In this document: one piece after another, positions 50,244 through 62,097 of the stretch
Layout of the letters: each line of letters opens with the position of its first letter
How positions within the stretch are numbered: the stretch's first letter is position 1
Assembly (NCBI RefSeq): GCF_018294505.1
Contig: NC_057797.1
Span: 120,657,116-120,721,115, forward strand
Direction of reading: 5' to 3'
DNA length: 64,000 bases
Source of the DNA: Triticum aestivum
Taxonomy: Eukaryota; Streptophyta; Magnoliopsida; Poales; Poaceae
The notes under the pieces: generated by a model
What the model saw: only the letters and a program-made list of their open reading frames with translations
The model's database searches: none
What the model was told of the DNA's origin: nothing
Position numbers and translations under genes: made by a program

Positions 50244-50358
50244 AATTAGCTATAGTAGCTCTGTGCAGAGCATTGTTGACATAGAAATTTTCAAAATACA
50301 TATGGATCTGAATATAGCAGACCCGTTGACTAAAATTATCTCACAAGCAAAACATGAT
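50244..50358 (+). pseudogene. Element D RNase H tail, after the C insertion
   Basis: The sequence resumes the RNase H frame of D that was broken at 41462. It encodes VDIEIFKIHMDLNIADPLTK, then the SQAKH end of the polyprotein. It is followed by a duplicated block of GTTAATCACAT-type repeats (50382-50520) and then by the polypurine tract. Confidence 0.85.
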
Positions 50359-50549
50359 CACACCTTAGTACTCTTTGGGTGTTAATCACATAAATGATGT
50401 GAACTAGATTATTGACTCTAGTAAACCCTTTGGGTATAGGTCACATGATGATGTGAACTATGAGTGTTAATCACATGGTGATGTGAACTTTAGTGTTGAA
50501 TCACATGGCGAAGTGAACTAGATTATTGACTCTAGTGCAAGTGGGAGAC

Positions 50550-52274
50550 TGAAGGAAATATGCCCTAGAGGCAATAATAAAGTTATTATTTATTTCCTTA
50601 TATCATGATAAATGTTTATTATTCATGCTAGAATTGTATTAACCGGAAACATAATACATGTGTGAATACATAGACAAACAGAGTGTCACTAGTATGCCTC
50701 TACTTGACTAGCTCGTTAATCAAAGATGGTTATGTTTCCTAACCATGGACAAAGAGTTGTTATTTGATTAACGGGATCACATCATTAGGTGAATGATCTG
50801 ATTGACATGACCCATTCCATTAGCTTAGCACCCGATCGTTTAGTATGTTGCTATTGCTTTCTTCATGACTTATACATGTTCCTATGACTATGAGATTATG
50901 CAACTCCCGTTTGCCAGAGGAACACTTTGTGTGCTACCAAACGTCACAACGTAACTGGGTGATTATAAAGGTGCTCTACAGGTGTCTCCAAAGGTACATG
51001 TTGGGTTGGCGTATTTCGAGATTAGGATTTGTCACTCCGATTGTCGGAGAGGTATCTCTGGGCCCTCTCGGTAATGCACATCACATAAGCCTTGCAAGCA
51101 TTGCATCTAATGAGTTAGTTGTGAGATGATGTATTACGGAACGAGTAAAGAGACTTGCCGGTAACGAGATTGAACTAGGTATTGAGATACCGACGATCGA
51201 ATCTCGGGCAAGTAACATACCGATGACAAAGGGAACAACGTATGTTGTTATGCGGTCTGACCGATAAAGATCTTCGTAGAATATGTAGGAGCCAATATGG
51301 GCATCCAGGTCCCGCTATTGGTTATTGACCGGAGACGTGTCTCGGTCATGTCTACATTGTTCTCTAACCCGTAGGGTCCGCACGCTTAAGGTTTCGATGA
51401 CAGTTATATTATGAGTTTATGAGTTTTGATGTACCGAAGGAGTTCGGAGTCCCGGATGAGATCGGGGACATGACGAGGAGTCTCGAAATGGTCGAGACGT
51501 AAAGATCGATATATTGGACGACTATATTCGGACATCGGAAAGGTTCCGAGTGATTCGGGTAATTTTCGGAGTACCGGGGAGTTACGGGAATACGGGGAAG
51601 AGTATTGGGCCTTGATGGGCTTTAGTGGGAAGGAGCCAGGAGGTGGCGCGCGCCCCTCCCAAGCCCAGTCCGAATTGGACAAGGGGTTTGGGGCGCGACC
51701 CCCCTCTCCCTTCCTTCTCCACTTCCCTCCTTTCCCCCCTTCTCCTAGTTGGACTAGGAAAGAAGGAGTCCTACTCCCGGTGGGAGTAGGACTCCCCTTG
51801 GCGCGCCCTCCTCCTAGGGCCGGCCTCCTCCTCCCTTGCTCCTTTAACTACGGGGGCAAGGGGGCACCCTAGAGACAAGTTGATCCACGTGATCATATTC
51901 TTAGCCGTGTGCGGTGCCCCCTTCCACCATAGTCCTCGATAATATTGTAGCGGTGCTTAGGCGAAGCCCTGCGACAGTAGTACATCAAGATCGTCACCAC
52001 GCCGTCGTGCTGACGGAACTCTTCCCCGACACTTTGTTGGATCGGAGTCCGGGGATCGTCATCGAGCTGAACGTGTGCTAGAACTCGGAGGTGCCGTAGT
52101 TTCGGTGCTTGATCGGTCGGGCCGTGAAGACATACGACTACATCAACCAAGTTAACGCTTCCGTTATCGATCTACAAGGGTACGTAGATCACACTCTCCC
52201 CCTCTCGTTGCTATGCATCACCATGATCTTGCGTGTGCGTAGGAATTTTTTTGAAATTACTACGAAACCCAACA
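50550..52274 (+). repeat. 3' LTR of element D
   Basis: 1725 bp. The position of the 5' LTR TATATATA box reads TTTAACTACGG here (near 51843-51853), so its promoter box is probably lost. Confidence 0.93.
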
Positions 52275-52701
52275 CCGCGTGCATTCCCGCCAGGCATCAG
52301 CTGCCTGCATTCATGCCACTGTAGAGCGCACCGCTCCGCATTGAAGACACCTTAGGGCGGACGTGACCTCTCACTGCCCCGGCCATTGAAGCAGTGGACC
52401 GGCTGCTGCCCGCCCGACTGAACACGCAAGCTTGCCGCATTCATACGCCTTCATTAAACCCGCATGGAAGCCGAGAAAACTACTTCGGCCACACGTTCAC
52501 CCATGAGCGGGTCGACATTAAACGCAACGCCGACCGAGCTCCTCCCGTCCATCGTCTATTTATACGAGGCCAGATGCCAGGCAAGAATCGCACCCCTCCG
52601 CTGCTCCCATCTCCTCCTTTCCTTCACCATTTTCTCCACTTTTTCGATGGTTTTCGAGGAGCAGTTCTCCGGCATACAAGCCGGCTAGGTGGCCCGCCGA
52701 G
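52275..52701 (+). repeat. Duplicated segment U1, right part
   Basis: Continues segment U1 after element D. It aligns with 56819-56983 and 62406-62658 at roughly 91 percent by hand count. A TATTTATA box at 52557-52564 is followed about 80 bp later by an ATG starting a 13-codon frame (MVFEEQFSGIQAG). It resembles a promoter and 5' UTR of a gene or transposon that I do not recognise. Homology ends at CCGCCGAG (52701). Confidence 0.8.
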
Positions 52702-52706
52702 ACTAC

Positions 52707-55700
52707 TGTTGGGGAACGTAGTAATTTCAAAAAAATTCCTACGCACACGCAAGATCATGGTGATGCATAGCAACGAGAGGGGAGAGTTGTTGGAAATATG
52801 CCCTAGAGGCAATAATAAATTGGTTATTATTATATTTCCTTGTTCATGATAATCGTTTATTATCCATGCTAGAATTGTATTGATAGGAAACTCAGATACA
52901 TGTGTGGATACATAGACAACACCATGTCCCTAGTAAGCCTCTAGTTGACTAGCTCATTGATCAATAGATGGTTACGGTTTCCTGACCATGGACATTGGAT
53001 GTCGTTGATAACGGGATCACATCATTAGGAGAATGATGTGATGGACAAGACCCAATCCTAAGCCTAGCACAAAGATCGTGTAGTTCATATGCTAAAGCTT
53101 TTCTAATGTCAAGTATCATTTCCTTAGACCATGAGATTGTGCAACTCCCGGATACCGTAGGAGTGCTTTGGGTGTGCCAAACGTCACAACGTAACTGGGT
53201 GGCTATAAAGGTACACTACAAGTATCTCCGAAAATGTCTGTTGGGTTGGCACGAATCGAGACTGGGATTTGTCACTCCGTGTGACGGAGAGGTATCTCTG
53301 GGCCCACTCGGTAGGACATCATCATAATGTGCACAATGTGATCAAGGAGTTGATCACGGGATTATGTGTTACGGAACGAGTAAAGAGACTTGCCGGTAAC
53401 GAGATTGAACAAGGTATCGGGATACCGACGATTGAATCTCGGGCAAGTATCATACCGCTAGACAAAGGGAATTGTATACGGGATTGATCGAATCCTCGAC
53501 ATCGTGGTTCATCCGATGAGATCATCGTGGAGCATGTGGGAGCCAACATGGGTATCCAGATCCCGCTGTTGGTTATTGACCGGAGAGGTGTCTCGGTCAT
53601 GTCTGCATGTTTCCCGAACCCGTAGGGTCTACACACTTAAGGTTCAATGACGCTAGGGTTATAAGGAATAGATATACGTGGTTATCGAATGTTGTTCGGA
53701 GTCCCAGATGATATCCCATACGTCACGAGGTGTTCCGGAATGGTCCGGAGGTAAAGATTTATATATGGGAAGTCCTGTTTTGGTCGTCGGAAAAGTTTCG
53801 GGTTTTATCGGTAACGTACCGGGACCACCGGGAGGGTCCCGAGGGTCCACCAAGTGGGGCCACAAGCCCCGGAGGGCTGCATGGGCCAAGTGTGGTAGGG
53901 GACCAGCCCCAGGTGGGCTGGTGCACCCCCCACAAGGGCCCAAGGCGCCTAAGAGGAGGAGGGGGGCAAACCCTAAGGGCAGATGGGCCTTAGGGCCCAT
54001 GCCTGGTGCGCCTTCCTCTCCCCCTCCACCTGGCCGCCACCCAGATGGGATCTGGGGGCTGTCGCCACCCCTAGGGAGGGAACCCTAGGTGGGGGTGCAG
54101 CCCCTCCCCTCCCCCTATATATATATTTGAGGTTTGGGCTGCCCAAGACACACGAGTTCCTCTCCTTCTTGGCGCAGCCCTACCCCTCTCCCTCCTCGTC
54201 TCTTGCGGTGCTTGGCGAAGCCCTGCTGGATCACCACGCTCCTCCACCACCACCACGCCGTTGTGCTGCTGCTGGATGGAGTCTTCCTCAACCTCTCCCT
54301 CTCTCCTTGCTGGATCAAGGCATGGGAGACGTCACCGGGCTGTACGTGTGTTGAACGCGGAGGTGCCGTCCGTTCGGCACTAGGATCTCTGGTGATTTGG
54401 ATCACGACGAGTACGACTCCTTCAACCCCATTCTCTTGAACGCTTCCGCTTAGCGATCTACAAGGGTATGTAGATGCACTCTTCTTCCCCTCGTTGCTGG
54501 TTTCTCCATAGATAGATCTTGGTGACACGTAGGAAAATTTTGAATTTCTGCTACGTTCCCCAACAAGAGTGTTGTCCACGTACCCTCGTAGACCGAAAGC
54601 GGAAGCGTTAGCACAACGCGGTAGATGTAGTCGTACGTCTTCACGGCCCGACCGATCAAGCACCGAAACTACGGCACCTCCGAGTTCTAGCACATGTTCA
54701 GCTCGATGACGATCCCCGGACTCCGATCCAGCAGAATGTCGGGGAAGAGTGCCGTCAGCACGACGACGTGGTGACGATCTTGATGTTCTACTGTCGCAGG
54801 GCTTCGCCTAAGCACCATTACAATATTATCGAGGACTATGATGGAGGGAGGCACCGCATACGGCTAAGAGATCAATCATCAACTATTGTGTCTATGGGGT
54901 GCCCCCCTGCCCCTGTATATAAAGGAGCAAGGGAGGGAGGCGGCCGGCCTAGGAGGAGGGCGCGCCAAGGGGGGAGTCCTACTCCCACCGGGAGTAGGAC
55001 TGCTCCTTCCCTTGTTGGAGTAGGAGAGAAGGAAAGAGGGGGAGAGGAACAAGGAAAAGTGGGCTGGACCCCTTGTCCAATTCGGACCAGAGGGGGGGTG
55101 CGCGCCTCCTTTTTTTGGCCTCTCTCCTCTATTCCCATATGGCCCAATAAGGCCCATATACGCCCCGGCGAATCCCCGTAACTCTCCGGTACTCCGAAAA
55201 ATACCCGAATCACTTGAAACCTTTCTGATGTCCGAATATAGTCATCCAATATATCGATCTTTACGCCTCGACCATTTCGAGACTCCTCGTCATGTCCCCA
55301 ATCTCATCCAGGACTCCGAACTCCTTCGGTACATCAAAACTCATAAACTCATAATATATCTGTCATCGAAACCTTAAGCGTGCGGACCCTATGGGTTCGA
55401 GAACAATGTAGACATGACCGAGACACATCTCCGGTCAATAACCAATAGCGGAACCTGGATGCTCATATTGGCTCCCACATATTCTACGAAGATCTTTATC
55501 GGTCAGACCGCATAACAACATACGTTGTTCCCTTTGTCATCGGTATGTTACTTGCCCGAGATTCGATCGTCGGTATCTCAATACCTAGTTCAATCTCGTT
55601 ACCGGCAAGTCTCTTTACTCGTTCCGTAATACATCATCTTACACCTAACTCATTAGTTGCAATGCTTGCAAGGCTTAAGTGATGTGCATTACCGAGAGGG

Positions 55701-56202
55701 CCGAGAGATACCTCTCCGACAATCGGAGTAACAAATCCTAATCTCGAAATACGCCAACCCAACAAGTACCTTCAGAGACACCTGTAGAGCACCTTTATAA
55801 TCACCGTGACGTTTGGTAGCACACAAAGTGTTCCTCCGGTAAACGGGAGTTGCATAATCTCATAGTCATAGGAACATGTATAAGTCATGAAGAAAGCAAT
55901 AGCAACAAACTAAACGATCAAGTGCTATGCTAACGGAATGGGTCAAGTTAATCACATCATTCTCCTAATGATGTGATCCCGTTAATCAAATGACAACTCA
56001 TGTCTATGGTTAGGAAACATAACCATCTTTGATCAACGAGCTAGTCAAGTAGAGGCATACTAGTGACACTCTCTTTGTCTATGTATTCACACATGTATTA
56101 TGTTTTCGGTTAATACAATTCTAGCATGAATAATAAACATTTATCATGATATAAGGAAATAAATAATAACTTTATTATTGCCTCTAGGGCATATTTCCTT
56201 CA
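52707..56202 (-). mobile_element. Reverse Angela-like LTR (X) without matching target duplication
   Basis: It runs from TGTTGGGGAACG to CATATTTCCTTCA, 1713 bp once the nested solo LTR and its duplication are subtracted. The bases before (ACTAC) and after (GTCCG) do not match, unlike every other LTR unit here. The right side abuts integrase sequence in the opposite orientation. It is therefore either a truncated insertion or a recombination product. Confidence 0.85.
52788..54565 (+). mobile_element. Solo LTR of the WIS/BARE-like (TGTTGG) family, inside X
   Basis: 1778 bp, from TGTTGGAAATATGCCC to CGTTCCCCAACA. Perfect AGAGT duplications flank it (52783-52787 and 54566-54570). No internal region is present. 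It is closest in appearance to the LTRs of element B read in reverse. Confidence 0.94.
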
Positions 56203-56265
56203 GTCCGATGAATGTTAAGGCTCACGGCAAGTATCGTTATTTTCTGACCTTGACAGATGATTTGA
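56203..56265 (+). pseudogene. 63-bp orphan Copia integrase fragment
   Basis: Reads PMNVKAHGKYRYFLTLTDDLS in one frame, matching the integrase core of elements C (CGPMSVEARGGYRYVLTLTDDLS region) and D. It starts directly at the reverse LTR end and stops abruptly at GATTTGAGCA, where segment U2 begins. No other internal sequence accompanies it. Confidence 0.85.
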
Positions 56266-56983
56266 GCACGTTGGACACACTCACGCAGTCACACAGATGA
56301 GGTATTGTATATCTGGATAACTCTGCCAACGAGGTGGGTATATAAAGATGATGCGTTCCGGTTCGGTTCCCAGGCGGCACACAAACGAGGCGCCGTGCGT
56401 GCTTGGTGCTCTTCCTGTGCGGTGCACGCATGTCGCTCGCCGGATGTTGGGTGGATCATCGGGTGGTTTCATGCTTTGACCGTCTTGGTAGATCCCGGAG
56501 AACAAACGAGGAAGGAACATATATAGTTGCGTTTTTTAATCAAGTCATGGCAATCTCCAAATCTACCACATCGCGAATATGCACTCTGGTGGCACTTGCA
56601 AACAAACCTTAGGGCATCTTCAAGACGGACATGTAAACCTCCCGCAACCGTCCGAACCGCTGTTCGCACTGCAGAAGCCATCCAACATTAATTTGTATGG
56701 ATCCACGGGACGGTCTTGACGTGATTTCTCTCACAAACCATAGACAAAATGGAGGAGGTTTGCGAGAATCCAGATCGATCCCAACCCCCTTTTCTGACTG
56801 CCTGGCCCATAAAAAAAACCTCCCGCCCGACATCAGTTGCCTGCATTCATGCCACTATAGAGCGCACTGCTCCGCGTTGAAGACGGCTCAGGGCGGACGC
56901 GACCTCTCACTGCCCCCGCCATTGAAGCAATGCACCGGGCGCTGCCCGCCTGACTAAACACGCATGCTTGTTGCATTCATACG
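56266..56983 (+). repeat. Duplicated segment U2, left part
   Basis: Second copy of segment U, starting GCACGTTGGACAC. The first 558 bp match U1 left and the rest matches U1 right without interruption, showing the pre-insertion state of the D site (CTCCCGCCC region near 56820). It is cut by element E after ATACG. Confidence 0.85.
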
Positions 56984-57286
56984 TGTTAGATAACAACGAG
57001 ATAAAACGAGACACGAGAGGCATAGATTTTTATGTGAAAACCCTTGCGGGAGAAAACCACGGACGCACGAAGGCGCAATCACTATGAGAAGGAGCATTAC
57101 AAGCACGAGACGACAGACCGTCTTTATGTGCGACTACATGGGGTATATAAGAGGGCAATACATGAGAGTCCTTGGAGGACAAGTAAACGAGTTGTACTCG
57201 TACGCGTCGGTACCAACGCAAAGGCCCACTCTGTATGTACTACGTCTAGTCCAATACAGTACTAAAATTTGGATCATAATTTAACA
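56984..57286 (-). repeat. 3' LTR of element E
   Basis: 303 bp, with GGGGTATATAAGAGG as a likely TATA region on the plus strand, which is therefore antisense to the element. Confidence 0.92.
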
Positions 57287-57382
57287 ATCTCCACCTTGAG
57301 CCAAATTCCCTTCAGTAGTCGAATAAAGTGAACAACTCCATCCAAATCAGCATAAACACCTTGTGCGTCAAAGTCCATAGGA

Positions 57383-60300
57383 CTAGTGAGAAATACCAAC
57401 TAAGCCTGAGCAAAGCTCAAACTTATTGGTCGGAACTGGCTTTTTCATCATATCAGCAGGATTATCATCAGTACTTATCTTGCATACCTTCAAATCGCCT
57501 TCAGCAACAACATCTCGAATATAATGAAATCTGACATCAATGTGCTTTGTTCTCTCATGATACATTGGATTCTTTGTAAGATATATGACACTTTGACTGT
57601 CAAAAAATATGGTATGGCAAGATGAATCTCCACAAAGCTCAGAATACAAACCTCTCAACCAGATAGTTTCTTTGCATGCCTCGGAAATAGCCATATAATC
57701 GGCATCAGTAGTGGAACAAGCTAGAATAGACTGCAAAGTTGCTCTCCAACTCACAGCACAACCACCAATGGTGAAAACATAACCTGTGAGTGATCTTCTC
57801 TTATCCAAATCACCAGCAAAATCAGAATCAACAAAACCAACAAGTCCATCTCTAATTTTCCCAAACTGTAAATAAGCATTAGAAGTACCTCGCAGGTATC
57901 TGAAAATCCACTGAACTGCTTTCCAATGCTCTTTTCCAGGATTAGCCATGTATCTACTAACAACACTCAATGCATAAGATAAATCCGAACGAGAACAAAC
58001 CATGGCATACATAAGTGAACCAACTGCACTCGAATAGGGAACTCTAGACATGTACTCAATATCTACATCTGACTTAGGACATAAAGTTGATGATAATTTG
58101 AAGTGTGCAGATAACGGAGTACTCACCGGCTTGGCATTATGCATATTAAAACGATGAAGAACTTTATCAATATATCCCTTCTGACTTAGATATACTTTTC
58201 CAGACGGTCTATCTCTGGATATTTCCATGCCAAGTATTTTCTTTGCTGCACCCAAATCCTTCATCTCAAATTCATTACTCAATTGCTTATTTAGTTCATT
58301 AATCTCTGACATACTCTTCGCAGCAATTAGCATATCATCAACATAAAGAAGCAAATAAATAGTTGAACCATTGACAGTTTTCAAATAAATACAACTATCA
58401 TAATTAGATCTTTTGAAACCTTGAGAGAGCATAAAGGTGTCAAATCTCTTGTACCACTGTCTAGGGGATTACTTCAATCCATAAAGAGATTTCTTTAACC
58501 TGCTGACAAGCTTTTCTTTTCCAGGGATAACAAAACCTTCATGTTGTTCCATATAAATATCCTCTTCTAATTCTCCATATAAGAATGCAGTTTTAACATC
58601 CAATTGTTCAAGCTCAAGATCATGCATGGCAACAATACTAAGTAAAGTGCGAATAGAGCTATGCTTCACAACAGGAGAAAAGACTTCGTCATAGTCAATA
58701 CCTAGAATTTGACTGTAACCTTTAGCAACTAACCTTGCTTTATATCTTGTCTCATCATTAGGAGAAACACCTTCTTTTCTCTTGAAAACCCACTTGCAAC
58801 GAATATGTTTCTTCTCTCTAGGTAATCTTACTAAAACCCAAGTGCCATTATTTTCAAGCGATTCCTTCTCATCATGCATAGCGATCATCCACTTATTACT
58901 ATCACCAGAAATAATAGCCTCGGAATATGAAGAAGGCTCAACATTACCTTCAATTTTTTCTGCAACAGATAAAGCAAAAGAAACAATATTGCACTCTTCA
59001 ATTAACCTGTCACGTTTATTAATACCCCGCCGAACTCTGTCACATGCAAGATTCCAACTAGGTGGAACAATAGGCTGATTTGGAGTGGGAGTGACATGAT
59101 CATCATTAACGACGGGTTCATCATGCGCATTAACAATTTCATTACCAGATGTATCACCTGAATCAATAACATGCTCCACCTGAACAGTAGGCTGTGGAAC
59201 AGTAGGCTGCTGTTCACTCTCAAAAAGAACATTAGTAGATGGAACATCATGTAACATAGCAGTTTCATTAAATATAACATTTCTGCTAATAACAACCTTC
59301 TGGGTTTCAGGATTCCATAATTTAAAACCTTTAACACCAGACTTATAACCAAGAAAGATGCACTTAACTGCCCTAGGCTCCAACTTTCCATTATCAACAT
59401 GAGCATAAGCAGTGCAACCAAAAACTCTCAACTGTGAATAATCAGCAGGTAAACCAGACCATACCTCAATTGGGGTTTTCTTATTAAGAGCAATAGATGG
59501 TGACGGTTAATGAGATAACAAGCAGTGGAAGCGGCCTCAGCCCAAAAACGCCTATGCAAACTTGCATTGGACAACATCCAACGGGCTCTGGAAATAATGG
59601 TCCTGTTCATATGCTCAGCAACACCGTTTTGTTGAGGAGTATAAGGAACGGTGTAATGTCTGACAATGCCTTCAGACTTGCAATAATTCTTAAATTGCTT
59701 AGAACAGAATTCCATACCATTATCAATGCGAAGTATTTTTACCTTCTTTTCAGTTTGTCTTTCAATCATAATCTTCCACTCCTTAAATGCTGAGAATGCT
59801 TCATATTTATGCTTCAAGAAATAAGGCCAAACTTTTCTCGAATAATCATCAATAATAGTCAGCATGTAACTAGCACCACCTAGTGACTTCTTGGGAGATG
59901 GTCCCCATAAATCAGAATGCACATAATCAAGAATACCTTCGGTTGTATGAGTCGAAGTGTTGAACTTGACCCTCTTGTGTTTGCCGAAGATACAATGCTC
60001 ACAAAATTTCAATTTACCAGGTTCATATCCATCAAGAAGACCTCTCTTACTTAACGCTGCTAAACCAAGTTCACTCATATGTCCAAGACGCATATGCCAA
60101 AGGTTAGCAGCATCACAATCAGAATTCTTTGAAATAACTGGAGTAGCGTTACCTGAAACGGTAGAAACTTGAAGGTAATAAAGACCATTGGTTGAACTTA
60201 AGTCACCTTTCATCACAACAAGGGAGCCTTTGGTGACCTTCAAAACACTATCTCCACCTGAATACTTGTACCCCTTTGCATCAAGGGCACTCATAGAAAT

Positions 60301-61441
60301 AAGTTTTCTCTTCATCTTCGGAATATACCAAACATCTGTCAAACTTCTGATTATGCCATCAAACATCTTGATTCGAATTAGAACCTATGCCTTCAATCTT
60401 GCATGGTAAATTATCAAAACCCAAAACGGAACCAGCAGAAATAGTGGAATCAAAAGTATTAAACCAATCTCTATGTGGACACATATGAAAAGTGCATGCA
60501 GTGTCAAGTACCCACTCATCATTGGTCTCAGCACATCCAGCAATAATGACAAGAGCATCATCGAAACTATCATCACGAGCAACGTTAGCAGATTTTTCAC
60601 CTGGTTTGTTACCTTTTCTCCTTTTCCTTGTTCTGCAACTTAAAACACTCTGAGATGTCATGCCCGTCTCTCTTGCAATATCTATAATATTTCTCGTCTC
60701 TGGACTGCGACCGGCCCTTGTGGCCGTTCTTACTTTTGCCTCTGTTTCCATTATTGGAGTTCTTCTCCTTTGTCCTGCCATGAATAGATAATCCCTCGGC
60801 TTGGGATGAACTCGAACCATCATGAGGCACCATTAATTTCGTCTTCTCCTTAGAGTTCAAAGCTTCATAAACTTCATTAAGCGTGAGAGTATCACGACTG
60901 TATAATATGGTGTCTCTAAAATTGGTATAGGAACTTGGCAGTGAACAAAGTAGCATAAAGCAGTATCTTCCTCTTCATACTTAACCTCCATTGCAGCTAG
61001 ATCGGATATGATCTCTTTAAATTCTGAAATATGATTCAAAACATTACCTCCCTCGGGTAACCTGTGCAGGAATAATTTTTGCTTTAGATGCATCTTACTG
61101 GTGAGATCTTTTGTCATGCAAATCTCTTCCAGCTTTAACCATAGAGCGGCGGCAGTTTTCTCGCTCAAAACTTCCTGCAAAATATTATTATGCAAATGGA
61201 GTTGAATTTTTGACAAAACCTTACGATCAATTCTTTTCTCCTCATCAGCCCAGTCCTCAATTCGGTTCTTCCCAAAACTATCCAGTGCTTGATCATAGTC
61301 GGTCTGTGCCAACAACGCCCGCATCTTAACTTGCCATAGGGTAAACCTTGTGTCACGGTCTAGCAGCGGAAGATCATACTTCATGAAGGCCATGAGTAGA
61401 TAAAAATGGTAGCTTCGGGTGGACGTAGCAGTCGAAGACAA
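57383..61441 (-). pseudogene. Element E gag-pol, broken by frameshifts and one stop
   Basis: Five blocks in the Copia order lie on the minus strand. Gag is at 60857-61441 and 60609-60956. Its zinc-knuckle region reads YYRYCKRDGHDISEC, where the first Cys position is Tyr. The protease block is at 60359-60823 with WVLDTACTFH. Pre-integrase and integrase are at 59428-60366, with LWHMRLGHMSELGL, HSDLWGP, RIDNGMEF and NGVAEHMNRT. The integrase end and RT start are at 58469-59431, and the RT and RNase H at 57383-58432, with YVDD at 58334-58345 and TTDADYMA near 57691-57712. A TAA at 58469-58471 splits two blocks that share one frame; the others are separated by frameshifts. It cannot make a full polyprotein. 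Confidence 0.93.
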
Positions 61442-61580
61442 AAAACAGAATCTGAACTTGTACTCTAGTACTAGTGAATCAGATAAGCTTCACGTAGTAA
61501 AAAAATCCAAGAGATAGCGCGGTACTTGTCTTCACGTGATGTACAATTGAACTTGAGCCGATCGATGCTTGACGTGATTA

Positions 61581-61843
61581 GGCTAGTCATAGTGGAAGTA
61601 ACTTAGCGAGTAACATAGCACACTCCAAGAAATTTTTGCTTATGTGGCAATTAGTTAATGAGAAGTAGTAACATAATATGTTACTGTAACATAGCGCTTC
61701 CCAATACAAGATGAGTCTACAAGCTAATAAATGAAGCCACCTATGACACTACTACTATGTTACTTTGCACTATAAAGGTAGTAACTTAGACTAGTTGTCA
61801 TATGCATGACACTAGTATAAGTTACTCCCCACTATGACCAGCC
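61581..61843. mobile_element. Tourist/Harbinger-type MITE in the leader of element E
   Basis: 263 bp, with terminal inverted repeats GGCTAGTCATAGTGG and GGCTGGTCATAGTGG (14 of 15 match). Perfect TTA duplications flank it (61578-61580 and 61844-61846), the three-base target typical of Harbinger elements. The interior is AT-rich with repeated GTAACATA-type words and no coding frame. Confidence 0.88.
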
Positions 61844-62097
61844 TTAGAAGTAGTACTCGCGTTGGGACTTGAAGCAAGGCTGCTGTGGACGGGAAGACGT
61901 GGCCGCGCTTCCGAAGCACCGCGCGATGAAAAGCCGGTCGGTCTCGCCGACTTGCGGCTGCAGCGGCTCGTATAGCAGCTCGCACCGGAAACAGTCTTCG
62001 ATCCGGAGATCGCAGGACGGCGGCGGCGCGCACAGCCGAAACCCTAATCTCTCGTCTCAAAAATCTCGTATCTGTGAACTTGGCTCTGTATACCACT

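Larger units (their letters stand above)
34963..52274 (+). mobile_element. Angela-like Copia retrotransposon D, plus strand, host of C
   Basis: LTRs at 34963-36686 (1724 bp) and 50550-52274 (1725 bp) start TGAAGGAAATATGCCC and end ACGAAACCCAACA. A perfect CCGCG duplication flanks the element (34958-34962 and 52275-52279). The primer-binding site GTGACATCCGAGCC begins at 36687, and the polypurine tract AAGTGGGAGAC ends at 50549. By hand the LTRs differ at about 29 sites (about 1.7 percent). The polyprotein is degraded. Element C was later inserted into its RNase H region. Confidence 0.95.
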
